Source: an uncultured Selenomonadales bacterium (GTDB taxonomy: Bacteria; Bacillota; Negativicutes; Selenomonadales; Selenomonadaceae). Taken from it: 64,000 nucleotides of DNA. The notes under the pieces were generated by a model. It saw nothing but the letters and a program-made list of their open reading frames with translations, was not told the DNA's origin and made no database searches. Location of the stretch: NCBI GenBank assembly GCA_900321035.1, contig ONUH01000007.1, positions 43,268-107,267 of the forward strand. Reading direction: 5' to 3'. Below, one piece after another: positions 1 through 8,588 of this stretch. The number at the start of each line of letters is the position of its first letter. Position 1 is the stretch's first letter. Position numbers and translations under genes: made by a program.

Positions 1-324
1 ATCACGGAAAAACTGGCGGACGAGGCTCTCGTCCGTCTGGAAGTTGACAACGCAGGTCTCGACCGTATGGACCGCCGCATGCTGGCCACGATGATAAAAA
101 AATTCGCCGGGGGGCCTGTGGGATTGGAAACCTTGGCCGCGTCCATCAGCGAAGAAACGGATACCATTACGGACGTTTATGAGCCGTTCTTGATTCAACT
201 CGGCTTTTTGATGCGGACGCCGCGAGGACGTGTCGTGACGAGGGCGGGTTACGAGCACATGAATATTCCTTATCCGGGGACGGATGATGAGGGGGCTTCC
301 ATGTCCTTGTTTGAGGGGGCATAG
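1..324 (+). CDS. ruvB: Holliday junction branch-migration helicase RuvB, C-terminal part
   Basis: The window opens inside this gene; about 107 residues remain, in the frame beginning at base 1. What is left is the small wedge and winged-helix end of RuvB: the stretch reading [15 protein letters not shown] near the start and [18 protein letters not shown] towards the end are hallmarks of the DNA-binding C-terminal domain. RuvB is the hexameric AAA+ motor that, with RuvA, drives Holliday junction migration in the cytoplasm. The ATPase domain lies outside the window. The gene ends TAG two bases before queH, so the two are very likely cotranscribed. Identity is secure; only the N-terminal portion is unseen. 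Confidence 0.95.
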   Translation: MTEKLADEALVRLEVDNAGLDRMDRRMLATMIKKFAGGPVGLETLAASISEETDTITDVYEPFLIQLGFLMRTPRGRVVTRAGYEHMNIPYPGTDDEGASMSLFEGA

Positions 325-326
325 TC

Positions 327-1004
327 GTGAAACTGTTGCTGCATATGTGCTGCGGGCCATGTTCCTGCTATCCGTTGAAAAAGCTACGCGCAGATGGGAT
401 CGAGCCCGTCGGGTACTTTTTCAATCCTAATATTCATCCGTATCAGGAATGGGAAATGCGTTTGAAAACGGCAAAAATGTTCGCGGAAAAAACGGGAATG
501 AAAATCCTGACGGACGAGATCTTTCAGTTGCGGGCGTTTTTGCGTCGCGCGTTGGCGGCGGAGGGAGAGAACGGATTAACGCCGCAGGCGGGAACGCAGG
601 AAGAAGCGCTGGCGTTTATTGCGTCCTATAAGCCGCAAAAAGACAGACGCTGCCGCATGTGTTATGCGTGGCGGCTGGAACAGGCGGCGAGATTCGCGGC
701 GGAAAACGGTTTTACGGCATATACTTCCACGCTGTTTTACAGTATATATCAGCAGCATGACGTCATGAAAAGCTTGGCGGAACGGTTCGCTAAGGCTTAT
801 GATGTGGAGTTTTATTATGAGGATTTCCGCACAGGCTGGCAGGAAGGAATCGACATCAGCTTGGAACTGGGGCTGTATCGGCAGGGGTATTGCGGCTGCG
901 TTTTCAGCGAAGAGGAAAGATACAGCCGCGTGATGCGGAAGGCTGCAAGGAAGGCGAATCGGGCGCAAAGAAGCGAGAGGCAAACGCGTTTGTCTGTTTC
1001 TTAA
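327..1004 (+). CDS. queH: epoxyqueuosine reductase QueH
   Basis: A 225-residue protein of the QueH (former DUF208) family, which reduces epoxyqueuosine to queuosine in tRNA, the last step of Q synthesis, in bacteria that lack the cobalamin enzyme QueG. The conserved cysteine sets are visible: HMCCGPCSCY at residues 6-15, a later CRMCY, and YCGC near the C-terminus; family members use such cysteines for an Fe-S cluster and a redox pair. It starts at a GTG two bases after ruvB. queA, an earlier step of the same pathway, lies two genes downstream, so the operon combines recombination and queuosine genes. The tail (from about residue 205) is Arg-rich and looks variable. Confidence 0.9.
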   Translation: MKLLLHMCCGPCSCYPLKKLRADGIEPVGYFFNPNIHPYQEWEMRLKTAKMFAEKTGMKILTDEIFQLRAFLRRALAAEGENGLTPQAGTQEEALAFIASYKPQKDRRCRMCYAWRLEQAARFAAENGFTAYTSTLFYSIYQQHDVMKSLAERFAKAYDVEFYYEDFRTGWQEGIDISLELGLYRQGYCGCVFSEEERYSRVMRKAARKANRAQRSERQTRLSVS

Positions 1005-1025
1005 TAATAACGAGGAGGGGTTCCT

Positions 1026-2357
1026 TTGATTCGAAATGGTTTTTCCCGTGTATTGCAGAGTTTCTGCATGGTTGCGGTTGTGTTGTTTTTTTCCGGCGCT
1101 TGCTTTGCCGCGCCTAAGGAAGTGAAGCCGACGATGACGCCGGATAAGCCTTCGGCGGAAAGCCGAGGGGCAACGAAACCGGGGGCATCGGAACCTCGTG
1201 GCCGCGTTTCGAAGGAAGAACCTGTGATTCGTGTGGGGCTCAGCGACGGGCAGGCGTCGGCGGTTGTTACTGCGGACGGTGAGTATGTGATTCGCGATGC
1301 GGCTACCGGCCAGGGAATCGATAAGATTGCCGCTAAGTCTATTACGACGGTATCCGTCAAGAATCGGAAACTGGTTGTCAACGGCAAAGCGATTTCTGCG
1401 CAAAAGATTCGTTTCTCGATTGCGGACTCCCGGACGGCGCGGTATCTTTCTGTTGCAGGCAGTAAGTATCGGGGCGATATCGTCTTGGTGCTGGCGGAGG
1501 ATCAGACGATTACTGTCGTCAATGACGTCAAACTCGACGATTATATTGGCGGTGTGATTTCGGAGGAAATGAGCCCGGAGTGGCCGTTAGAAGCATTAAA
1601 GGCGCAGGCGGTGGCGGCTCGGACTTTTGCGGCGTATTCGCTTGGCATCCATGACGCGGACGGATATGACGTTTGCGCTACAACGCATTGCCAAGTTTAT
1701 GGGGGCATAGAATCGGAAAGTCCGGCGGGGCTCCGTGCAGTTTCGGCGACACGAGGCGAGATCATGGCTTATCAGGGGAAGCCGATTTATGCGGCGTTCC
1801 ATTCCTCTTCCGGCGGTATGACCGCAGGGAGTGAGGAGGCGGGCGGAAATGCGCTTCCTTATCTGAAGCCTGTCCGCGACCCGCAGGACGCTGCAAATCC
1901 AAATTCCCACTGGCAGGTGACTTTATCTGCGAAAGAGCTTTCTGCCAAGCTGTCCGCTGCGGGATTTCGGGTTGGAAATATAAAAGCGGTGGAACTGACG
2001 CCGCTGGATATTGGCAAAGGCGCTTCGGATCGGTATCCGTCCGGACGAATCAAGCAGGTGCGGTTCATTGGAAGCTTGCAGACGGTCAATGTGCCGGGGC
2101 CGAAACTGCGCTGGGTCGTCGGCCTTCCCAGTACGCTGGCAGACGTTCGGCGCGGAACGGGGAAGAAGGCGGCTCCAAATACGAAAGGGAAAATCGAGTT
2201 TTCGGATCCAAATGCTGAAGTCGTGTTCGACGGTTACGGCCGGGGACATGGAATCGGGATGTCGCAGTGGGGCGCAAAAGCCTTGGCGGCAAAAAAGACG
2301 TATCGGGAAATTCTGAATCATTATTATAAGGACGTGGAATTTTCCTGGTTGTTTTAA
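1026..2357 (+). CDS. exported SpoIID/LytB-domain protein
   Basis: A 443-residue protein starting at a TTG behind a strong ribosome site (GAGGAGGGG near 1011-1019). Residues 1-29 form a signal peptide ending near CFAAP. After a Pro/Lys-rich linker comes a SpoIID domain: VKLDDYIGGVISEEMSPEWP, ALKAQAVAARTFAAYSLG, and a C-terminal segment with GYGRGHGIGMSQWGAKALA. SpoIID is the lytic transglycosylase that acts on peptidoglycan during engulfment; LytB is its relative in vegetative cells. In this operon (ruvB-queH-here-queA) it is probably a cell-wall enzyme on the outer face of the inner membrane. The sequence alone does not tell whether it is sporulation-specific. Confidence 0.85.
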   Translation: MIRNGFSRVLQSFCMVAVVLFFSGACFAAPKEVKPTMTPDKPSAESRGATKPGASEPRGRVSKEEPVIRVGLSDGQASAVVTADGEYVIRDAATGQGIDKIAAKSITTVSVKNRKLVVNGKAISAQKIRFSIADSRTARYLSVAGSKYRGDIVLVLAEDQTITVVNDVKLDDYIGGVISEEMSPEWPLEALKAQAVAARTFAAYSLGIHDADGYDVCATTHCQVYGGIESESPAGLRAVSATRGEIMAYQGKPIYAAFHSSSGGMTAGSEEAGGNALPYLKPVRDPQDAANPNSHWQVTLSAKELSAKLSAAGFRVGNIKAVELTPLDIGKGASDRYPSGRIKQVRFIGSLQTVNVPGPKLRWVVGLPSTLADVRRGTGKKAAPNTKGKIEFSDPNAEVVFDGYGRGHGIGMSQWGAKALAAKKTYREILNHYYKDVEFSWLF

Positions 2358-2396
2358 CGGCCTTTCGGATAACGGGTTATAGGGAGTTTTAGCGGA

Positions 2397-3437
2397 ATGC
2401 TTTTAACGGATTTTGATTATGAACTGCCGGAAGAACTGATTGCCCAAACGCCTGTGGAGCCGCGGGACGCTTCGCGGCTCATGGTGATTGACCCAGTGGA
2501 GCGGTCAATCAAGCATCGCCGCTTTTTTGAACTGCGCGAGTTCCTTGTTCCGGGCGACACGTTGATTTTCAATGACACGCGCGTCATTCCGGCGCGGCTG
2601 ATTGGGAAGAAAGAGCCGACAGGCGCCCGCATTGAAGTGTTTTTGCTCCGTCGTGTCGAGGGCGATATTTGGGAAACACTGGTGAAGCCGGGGAAAAAAG
2701 CCTTGCGCGGCACCACGATCAGCTTTGGCGACGAGCTTTCCTGCGAAGTGACAGGCCACACCGATTTTGGCGGGCGGCTTGTGGAGTTCCATTATCGGGG
2801 GATTTTTGAGGAGATCCTTGACCGATTGGGCGAGACGCCGCTTCCGCCCTATATCCATGAAAAGCTCGAAGACCGTGAGCGATACCAGACCGTCTACAGC
2901 CGGGAGCCCGGTTCGGCGGCCGCGCCGACGGCGGGGCTTCATTTTACGCCGGAGCAGATGGAAAGCTTGAAGCAATCAGGCGTCAATCTTGGCTTTTTGA
3001 CGCTGCACGTCGGACTTGGAACTTTTCGTCCGGTCAAGGAAGAGCGCATAGAGAATCATGTCATGCACAGCGAGTATTATTCCATCGGTGAAGAAACGGC
3101 GAAACTGATTCGCGAGACCAAAGCGGCAGGGCATCGGGTTATCGCCGTCGGCACGACCTCAATCCGGACGCTGGAGTCGGCGGCGGGCGATAAAAATGAG
3201 ATTTATGGGAAATCGGGAGAAACGAGTATTTTTATTTATCCCGGTTATGAATTCAAAATCGTAGACGCCGTCGTCACGAATTTTCATCTTCCGAAATCAA
3301 CGCTGATTATGCTGATAAGTGCGTTCGCGGGCAGGGAGTTCACGTTGGAGGCTTATCGGGAGGCGGTGAAGGAACGGTATCGTTTCTTTTCCTTCGGGGA
3401 CGCGATGATGATTACGCGTCCGCAGCCGGCAGAATAA
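2397..3437 (+). CDS. queA: S-adenosylmethionine:tRNA ribosyltransferase-isomerase QueA
   Basis: A 346-residue protein with the full QueA signature: [20 protein letters not shown] at the N-terminus, [28 protein letters not shown] and [13 protein letters not shown]. QueA moves the ribosyl part of SAM onto preQ1 in the tRNA wobble position, giving epoxyqueuosine, which QueH then reduces. Length is typical. In many firmicutes queA is followed directly by tgt; here a terminator follows, so tgt must lie elsewhere in the genome if present. The 39-bp gap from the SpoIID gene and the lack of a clear promoter suggest the four genes form one transcript. Confidence 0.95.
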   Translation: MLLTDFDYELPEELIAQTPVEPRDASRLMVIDPVERSIKHRRFFELREFLVPGDTLIFNDTRVIPARLIGKKEPTGARIEVFLLRRVEGDIWETLVKPGKKALRGTTISFGDELSCEVTGHTDFGGRLVEFHYRGIFEEILDRLGETPLPPYIHEKLEDRERYQTVYSREPGSAAAPTAGLHFTPEQMESLKQSGVNLGFLTLHVGLGTFRPVKEERIENHVMHSEYYSIGEETAKLIRETKAAGHRVIAVGTTSIRTLESAAGDKNEIYGKSGETSIFIYPGYEFKIVDAVVTNFHLPKSTLIMLISAFAGREFTLEAYREAVKERYRFFSFGDAMMITRPQPAE

Positions 3438-3462
3438 AAACGAATAGCTGTTCATGGGAAAG

Positions 3463-3498
3463 GACGACAAGGCAGGATTTCGCCTCGTCGTTCTTTTT
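3463..3498 (+). terminator. rho-independent terminator after queA
   Basis: An 11-bp hairpin (GACGACAAGGC paired with GCCTCGTCGTT, one mismatch and one G-T pair) followed by a run of five T. It closes the ruvB-queH-spoIID-queA unit. Confidence 0.8.
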
Positions 3499-3541
3499 GT
3501 ATGGGAATAAATGAATTAACGGGCATTTTTTCTTTGCTATG

Positions 3542-3569
3542 TTGCATTTTCGCCCGCTTCTGATACAAT
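3542..3569 (+). promoter_or_regulatory. sigma-70-type promoter for the 3611 gene and cysS
   Basis: TTGCAT, a 16-base spacer, then TACAAT, placed about 40 bases before the start of the small gene at 3611. It is the first promoter after the queA terminator and probably drives the cysS operon. Confidence 0.6.
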
Positions 3570-3610
3570 ACTATAAATAGGTTGGTATGATTCAGTAAAG
3601 GAGATTATCA

Positions 3611-3871
3611 ATGGATAGAATCAATCGCATCAACGAGGCGGGAACGGCATATTTGATTGCCGAGACGGATTTGAATTCCATTCGCTTGATGGGGGCCGTC
3701 GGGCGTAAATACCGTGACGCGAAACAGGCGGCGGAATCAGCCCGGGACAATCTTGTTTCCGTTTTCAAGGAAAGCGGCTATACGTTGGATGAGCTGGCGA
3801 GTCTGACGATGCCGGATGGAAGTCCTGCGCTTGGTTACGGCATATTGGACATTTTGAAAAATGAGGTGTAA
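3611..3871 (+). CDS. small hypothetical protein upstream of cysS
   Basis: An 86-residue protein with a good ribosome site (AAGGAGA at 3598-3604). It is acidic and looks mostly helical, with no cysteines, signal peptide or membrane segment. I do not recognise a family. It has its own promoter, and its stop is 9 bases before cysS, so it is cotranscribed with cysS. Codon use matches the neighbours, so it is likely a real and resident gene. Confidence 0.7.
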   Translation: MDRINRINEAGTAYLIAETDLNSIRLMGAVGRKYRDAKQAAESARDNLVSVFKESGYTLDELASLTMPDGSPALGYGILDILKNEV

Positions 3872-3880
3872 GGCAAAGAT

Positions 3881-5308
3881 ATGACACGGGAGATTAAGGT
3901 CTATAATACGATGTCGCGGCAGAAGGAAGTATTTTCGCCTCTGGAGCCGGGAAAGGTCGGCATCTATGTCTGCGGCGTCACGCCGTACAATGATCCGCAT
4001 ATCGGCAACGCGCGTCCTTTCGTGACGTGGGATGTGATTCGCCGCTTTTTTGCAAAGTGCGGTTATGCGGTACGGTATATCCAGAATTTTACGGACGTGG
4101 ACGATAAGATTATTCGCACGGCGAATGAGCGCGGCGTCACATGGAAGGATGTGGCGGATCAATATATCGACGCGTATTTCCGCGTGATGGACGAGTTGAA
4201 CGTGCGGCGTGCCGACGTCTATCCGCGCGTTTCGGAGACGATTCCGGAAATCATCGAGATGGTGCAGGGACTCGTAGATAAGGGCTTCGCTTACGAGCTG
4301 GAGGGAGACGTCTATTACAGCGTCGAATCATTTGCCACCTACGGCAAGCTCAGCGGGCGCAATCTCGATGACATGATGGCAGGCGCCCGGGTTGAGGTGG
4401 ACGAACGGAAAAAGAACCCGATGGATTTCGCGTTATGGAAATCGGCGAAACCCGGGGAACCGTACTGGGAAAGTCCCTGGGGCAAAGGCCGTCCCGGCTG
4501 GCATATCGAATGCTCGACGATGTCGCTGAAGTACCTTGGCAAGACGTTCGATTTCCACGGTGGCGGCAGCGACCTGATCTTCCCGCATCATGAAAATGAG
4601 ATTGCGCAGTCGCAGGCCTATTGCGGCGGTACGGACTGCTTCGCCCGCTACTGGGTGCACAACGGCTTCATCACGATCCACGGGGATAAGATGAGCAAGT
4701 CGGAAAACAATTTCTTCACGGTGGCGGAAATTCTCGAAAAATATCCGGGCGAGGTCGTACGCTTCTTTATTTTGCAGACGCACTACCGCAGCCCGCTGGA
4801 TTTCAGCGATGAGCGTTTGAAGGATGCACAGGCGGGGCTTGCGCGTCTTGCGAAAGCGAAAGAGAATCTGGACGCGCTTTCGGCAAAGAACGGCGATGCG
4901 GATACGGCGGCGGTTCTCGCGGAATCTGCGGAAAAAGCGCGGGAAGCGTTTTTCGACGCGATGGCGGACGATTTCAATACCGCGCTGGCAATCAGCCATT
5001 TGTTTGCGGTGGCGAAGGACGTCAACGTCTATTACAACGAGGTCGTGAATCACGGGCAGGCGTTTGACGCCAAGAATTTTGCCCGCGTCAGGGCGGCTTT
5101 CGACGATATGGCGGAAATTGTCGGCATCTTGGAGAAGTCGGCGGCGAAAAGCGATGAGGACGCGGAGATTGACGCGCTGGTGGAGGAGCGTCTGGCCGCG
5201 CGCAAGGCAAAAAATTGGGCGCGGGCCGACGAGATTCGCGACAGTCTGAAAGCACGTGGCATCGTGCTGGAGGATTCCGCGACGGGTACGCGGTGGAAAC
5301 GCGCATGA
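3881..5308 (+). CDS. cysS: cysteinyl-tRNA synthetase
   Basis: A 475-residue class I synthetase that charges tRNA-Cys. Visible signatures: the zinc-ligand and ATP-binding stretch VCGVTPYNDPHIGNARP (Cys31, HIGN at 40-43), WHIECSTMS with the second zinc cysteine, GGGSDLIFPHHENEIAQS, and the KMSKS loop as GDKMSKSENN near residue 270. The C-terminal helical tRNA-binding domain ends in RADEIRDSLKARGIVLEDS, as in most CysRS. Length is normal. Its TGA overlaps the ATG of mrnC (ATGA), a strong sign of translational coupling. Confidence 0.97.
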   Translation: MTREIKVYNTMSRQKEVFSPLEPGKVGIYVCGVTPYNDPHIGNARPFVTWDVIRRFFAKCGYAVRYIQNFTDVDDKIIRTANERGVTWKDVADQYIDAYFRVMDELNVRRADVYPRVSETIPEIIEMVQGLVDKGFAYELEGDVYYSVESFATYGKLSGRNLDDMMAGARVEVDERKKNPMDFALWKSAKPGEPYWESPWGKGRPGWHIECSTMSLKYLGKTFDFHGGGSDLIFPHHENEIAQSQAYCGGTDCFARYWVHNGFITIHGDKMSKSENNFFTVAEILEKYPGEVVRFFILQTHYRSPLDFSDERLKDAQAGLARLAKAKENLDALSAKNGDADTAAVLAESAEKAREAFFDAMADDFNTALAISHLFAVAKDVNVYYNEVVNHGQAFDAKNFARVRAAFDDMAEIVGILEKSAAKSDEDAEIDALVEERLAARKAKNWARADEIRDSLKARGIVLEDSATGTRWKRA

Positions 5309-5784
5309 AGTTCAAGGCGCGGCAAAAGATTGCGGAGCATGTCTTCGAGACGGATGAAGCGGGGCGGCTCATCGAGAAGTACGGGCCCGCCGATCCGGAA
5401 GCGCTGCCGCCGTTGGTTCTGGCTTTCGTCGGCGACGCGGTCTTTCATCTGTATGTGCGCAAACGGCTCTTGTCGTATACGCAGGCACAGGTCAACCTGC
5501 TGAATGATTTCAGCGCGAAAATTGTCTCTGCGGTAGGACAGGCGCAGGCTTATCAGGCTATAGAGACGATGCTGACCGAGGAGGAGCAGGAGGTTTTTCG
5601 GCGGGGGCGGAACGCCCAGAGCCGCACGCCCCGCACTGCGTCGGTGCAAGAGTATCATATCAGCACCGGCTTTGAGGCGCTTTTGGGCACACTGTATCTG
5701 AACAATGAAACGGAACGCCTGCAGGAATTGTCGGAGGCGGCGTTCCAGGCAATCGTGGGAGAGATGGCGGCGAAGAGGCCGTGA
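5305..5784 (+). CDS. mrnC: mini-ribonuclease III
   Basis: A 159-residue RNase III catalytic domain without a double-strand RNA-binding domain, the arrangement of Mini-III, which trims 23S rRNA ends in firmicutes. The motif [20 protein letters not shown] carries the catalytic acidic residue; a later stretch includes ALLGTLYL. The start chosen is the ATG that overlaps the cysS stop; the open frame runs 30 codons further upstream inside cysS and is ignored. cysS-mrnC is the usual firmicute order, normally followed by thyX or rlmB, as here. Confidence 0.9.
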   Translation: MKFKARQKIAEHVFETDEAGRLIEKYGPADPEALPPLVLAFVGDAVFHLYVRKRLLSYTQAQVNLLNDFSAKIVSAVGQAQAYQAIETMLTEEEQEVFRRGRNAQSRTPRTASVQEYHISTGFEALLGTLYLNNETERLQELSEAAFQAIVGEMAAKRP

Positions 5785-5803
5785 GAAAGTACGGAGGTTT
5801 ATC

Positions 5804-6493
5804 ATGATTCAGGTAACGCTTTTGGAGCATACGCCGGAGCCGGAGCGCGTTGTCGCGATGTCGGCAAGGCTTTGTTATTCGCCGTCCGGAGCGGCGGAGC
5901 TTTCCGAGAAGATGACGCCGGAGACGGTGGAGAAGATGGTCAAGATGCTCGTCGAGATGGGCCATGCTTCGACGCTGGAACATGTTTCCTTCACGTTTGG
6001 CATTGAGGGAGTGTCGCGGACGCTGACCCATCAGCTCGTCCGTCATCGCATCGCGTCCTATTCGCAGCAGTCCCAGCGGTACGTCGCCGCGCACGACTTT
6101 GCCTATATCACGCCGCCGTCCATCGCTGAAAAGCCGGAGGCGAAGGAAAAATTTGAGGCGATGATGAAGAGTATCCGCGAGGCTTATGACACGTTCACCG
6201 AGATGGGCGTGCCGAAGGAGGACGCCCGTTATGTATTGGCGAACGCGACGGAGACGAAGATCGTCGTGACGATGAACGCACGCTCGCTCTTGCATTTCTT
6301 TAATCTGCGCTGCTGCAACCGGGCCCAGTGGGAGATTCGCGCGTTGGCTTACAAGATGCTGGCGGAAGTCAAGAAGGTCGCGCCGCTGCTCTTCAAGAAC
6401 GCGGGCGCTACCTGCGTCGCGACAGGAAGTTGTCCCGAAGGGAAAATGACCTGCGGGAAGTTCGAAGAAATGATAAAGATGCGCGAGGCATAA
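5804..6493 (+). CDS. thyX: FAD-dependent thymidylate synthase ThyX
   Basis: A 229-residue ThyX, which makes dTMP from dUMP using methylene-tetrahydrofolate and FAD/NADPH. The family signature RHRxxSxxxxSxRY appears as [14 protein letters not shown] near residues 79-92, and the C-terminal dUMP-binding part reads [20 protein letters not shown]. The start at 5804 has a GGAGG ribosome site 5-8 bases ahead; an in-frame upstream start lies inside mrnC and is unlikely. It is part of the cysS-mrnC-thyX-rlmB unit. Confidence 0.95.
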   Translation: MIQVTLLEHTPEPERVVAMSARLCYSPSGAAELSEKMTPETVEKMVKMLVEMGHASTLEHVSFTFGIEGVSRTLTHQLVRHRIASYSQQSQRYVAAHDFAYITPPSIAEKPEAKEKFEAMMKSIREAYDTFTEMGVPKEDARYVLANATETKIVVTMNARSLLHFFNLRCCNRAQWEIRALAYKMLAEVKKVAPLLFKNAGATCVATGSCPEGKMTCGKFEEMIKMREA

Positions 6494-6502
6494 AGATTCT
6501 AT

Positions 6503-7369
6503 ATGGAGAAAAGAAAACGATCTGCCGTACACGAGGCGGGGAGGGGCGAGGAGAAATCGCAGAGAAAGCCGCGGCCCCAAAAAACGATGCCGGAAATGGA
6601 CCCGCCGGAGCCGAATACACTGCCCGAGGATGTGCTGGTCGGGCGCAATGCGGTGACGGAGGCGCTGAAAAGCGGCCGTGCCGTCAATCGCCTCTTGGTT
6701 GCCGAGGGGGACGGGCAAGGCTCGATTCGCGAGATCGTGCGGATGGCGCGGGAAAACGGCGCTATTGTCGAGACGGTCGCGCGAAGCAAAATCGAGGCGA
6801 TGGCGCGGGGCTATCGCCATCAGGGCGTGCTGGCTTATACGTCGCCCGTCGATTATACGTCGTTGGATGAAATTTTGGCGGCGGCACGGGCAAAGGGCGA
6901 CTCGCCGTTCCTGCTGCTCCTGGACGAGTTGGAGGATCCGCACAATCTTGGCGCGATTCTGCGCACGGCGGATGCGGTCGGCGTGGACGGGGTGCTGATT
7001 CCGCGGCGGCGGAGCTGTCCGCTGTCCGCGACGGTGGCGAAGACCTCTGCCGGAGCGGTGGAGTATGTGCCGGTGGCGCGCATCGGGAATGTGTCGCAGA
7101 CGATTCGGGAGCTGAAAGAGGAAGGCTTTTGGATTGTCGGCGCGGATGTGGACGGGATGGCAGATTATTTTGACGCCGATTTGACCGGTGCGACGGTGCT
7201 GGTAGTCGGCAGTGAGGGGCGCGGGATATCCCGGCTCGTGCGCGAGAGCTGCGACGTGCTGGTGAAGATTCCCATGCTCGGGAAGATCAATTCGCTGAAC
7301 GTGTCAGTGGCGGGCGCCGTGCTGATGTACGAGTCTCTGCGTCAGCGGCAAAAGAAAGGCAATCCGTGA
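6503..7369 (+). CDS. rlmB: 23S rRNA 2'-O-ribose methyltransferase, TrmH/RlmB family
   Basis: A 288-residue SPOUT methyltransferase. Residues 1-40 are a charged, low-complexity N-terminal extension (Lys/Arg/Pro-rich); then comes the substrate-binding domain (VLVGRNAVTEALKSGR), and the knotted catalytic domain with LLLLDELEDPHNLGAILRTA, VVGSEGRGISRLVRESCD and IPMLGKINSLNVSVAGAVLM. RlmB methylates a guanosine in 23S rRNA using SAM. Substrate specificity within the TrmH family is inferred from the cysS-mrnC-thyX neighbourhood. It starts 9 bases after thyX and ends just before the DUF3783 gene. Confidence 0.88.
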   Translation: MEKRKRSAVHEAGRGEEKSQRKPRPQKTMPEMDPPEPNTLPEDVLVGRNAVTEALKSGRAVNRLLVAEGDGQGSIREIVRMARENGAIVETVARSKIEAMARGYRHQGVLAYTSPVDYTSLDEILAAARAKGDSPFLLLLDELEDPHNLGAILRTADAVGVDGVLIPRRRSCPLSATVAKTSAGAVEYVPVARIGNVSQTIRELKEEGFWIVGADVDGMADYFDADLTGATVLVVGSEGRGISRLVRESCDVLVKIPMLGKINSLNVSVAGAVLMYESLRQRQKKGNP

Positions 7370-7370
7370 G

Positions 7371-7784
7371 ATGAAGAAAAAAGCGGCGGAACAGGTGTTA
7401 TGCTATCATTTGGAAGCGGATGTGCTGGAGACGGTGCGCGCTGTGATGCGGAAGCTTTCCATTGTGTGCCGTGCGCTGCCGGAGGAAAGCTGGCGGGAGA
7501 AAGTTGGGTTCCTGCTCGGGAAGCGGGGATTTTCGCCCGCGCCGAAAGACGACGCGCCGGAGTTTGTTTTTCCCGACGCCGTGATGGTGTTCGACCAAAT
7601 TCAGGGCAAGCGGCTCGACCAAGTATTGGCGGCGATGAAAGAGGCGGACGTTCCGCCAATCCGTTACAAGGCGGTGGCGACGCCGTTTAACGTCCATTGG
7701 ACGCTTCGGCGGCTTTGTGAGACGATGAAAAAGGAACATGCGTATATGACGGAAGGGGCGAAGAACGATGACGGCGAAGCATGA
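7371..7784 (+). CDS. DUF3783-type protein
   Basis: A 137-residue cytoplasmic protein. The second half (VFPDAVMVFDQIQGKRLDQV, then RYKAVATPFNVHWTLRRLCE and MKKEH) matches my memory of the DUF3783 family, small proteins of unknown function found in firmicutes. No catalytic motif is evident. It starts one base after rlmB and overlaps the following gene by 17 bases, so it sits in the same transcript. The family call is from memory; function is unknown. Confidence 0.65.
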   Translation: MKKKAAEQVLCYHLEADVLETVRAVMRKLSIVCRALPEESWREKVGFLLGKRGFSPAPKDDAPEFVFPDAVMVFDQIQGKRLDQVLAAMKEADVPPIRYKAVATPFNVHWTLRRLCETMKKEHAYMTEGAKNDDGEA

Positions 7785-8505
7785 CGGGCGATGGGACGAC
7801 GAGAAGCTGCCCGTGACGACGAAGCAGGACAAGTTATCCGCGCCGGAAGAGAAGGAGGAACCCGACGAGGATTCGTCCTTTAGCGGACGCAGGTGGCGTT
7901 GGGCGCTCTTGGCGCTGGTGTTTTTCGTCGCGCTGGGCGGCGGTTTCCTCGGCGCGGGTTATTTGCACGACAAGTCGCAGGAGGCGAAGAACGACCGCAT
8001 CCAGCAGGAATTGATTTTCGCGCGGCAGGAAGAGAGCCTGCGAAAGCAGGAGGCGGCGATTCGCGATCAGCGTGAGGCGCTGGAGAGAGAGAAACGGGCG
8101 CTGGAGGCGCGTCAGCGGGAGCTGGAGGCACAGGCGGAGCGCGCGGCGGGACGCAACGAGCAGATCGACGAGGCGGAGCGCAAGAAATCGTCCGTCCGTA
8201 AAGTCTGGGAGGAAGTCACGGGCAAAGACAAAGAGCGCAAGCAGCAGCAGGAGGAAAATACCAATATCCAGAACCGCTCCCAGCGGGATGTAGAGGAAAT
8301 CAACCGTTCTATCGACGAGGCGGCGGAAACGCTGAAAATGCTGAACACGAAGCTCGCCGAGCTGGAAGAGATGCGTCAAAAAGCCGAGGGTATGAAAGAC
8401 AAGGCGATGAAGACCTACGAAGAACACGAGGAAATGATACAAAAAATCCTGCGGTTTTTTGAAGGCGCGCTGGATCTGTTCGGCTCAATGTCATCAAAGG
8501 GGTAA
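7768..8505 (+). CDS. single-pass membrane protein with long coiled coil
   Basis: A 245-residue protein. Residues 1-40 are charged, residues about 44-66 form one hydrophobic membrane segment (WALLALVFFVALGGGFLGAG), and residues 70-225 are a Glu/Lys/Arg/Gln-rich heptad coiled coil. The likely topology is N-in with the coiled coil in the periplasm. Such proteins can act as spacers or scaffolds in the envelope, but no specific family is recognised. It overlaps the DUF3783 gene by 17 bases and ends the long operon; a terminator follows immediately. Confidence 0.7.
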   Translation: MTAKHDGRWDDEKLPVTTKQDKLSAPEEKEEPDEDSSFSGRRWRWALLALVFFVALGGGFLGAGYLHDKSQEAKNDRIQQELIFARQEESLRKQEAAIRDQREALEREKRALEARQRELEAQAERAAGRNEQIDEAERKKSSVRKVWEEVTGKDKERKQQQEENTNIQNRSQRDVEEINRSIDEAAETLKMLNTKLAELEEMRQKAEGMKDKAMKTYEEHEEMIQKILRFFEGALDLFGSMSSKG

Positions 8506-8518
8506 CGGATAACAATAA

Positions 8519-8566
8519 AAGCGCGGTTATGCATTGCAGTTTTGCAACGTGCCGCGCTCTTTTTTG
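8519..8566 (+). terminator. rho-independent terminator after the coiled-coil gene
   Basis: AGCGCGG at 8520-8526 pairs with CCGCGCT at 8552-8558; an inner TTGCA/TGCAA pair extends the stem, and six T follow at 8560-8565. The open frame of the next gene reaches back over it, which argues for that gene's later start. Confidence 0.8.
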
Positions 8567-8588
8567 GAGTTTTTGGAGGGATTGGGAT

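Noticed and set aside
8529..8588. Upstream in-frame extension of the ABC lipoprotein gene
   Set aside because: It overlaps a strong terminator and would bury the signal peptide; the ATG at 8589 has GGAGGG.
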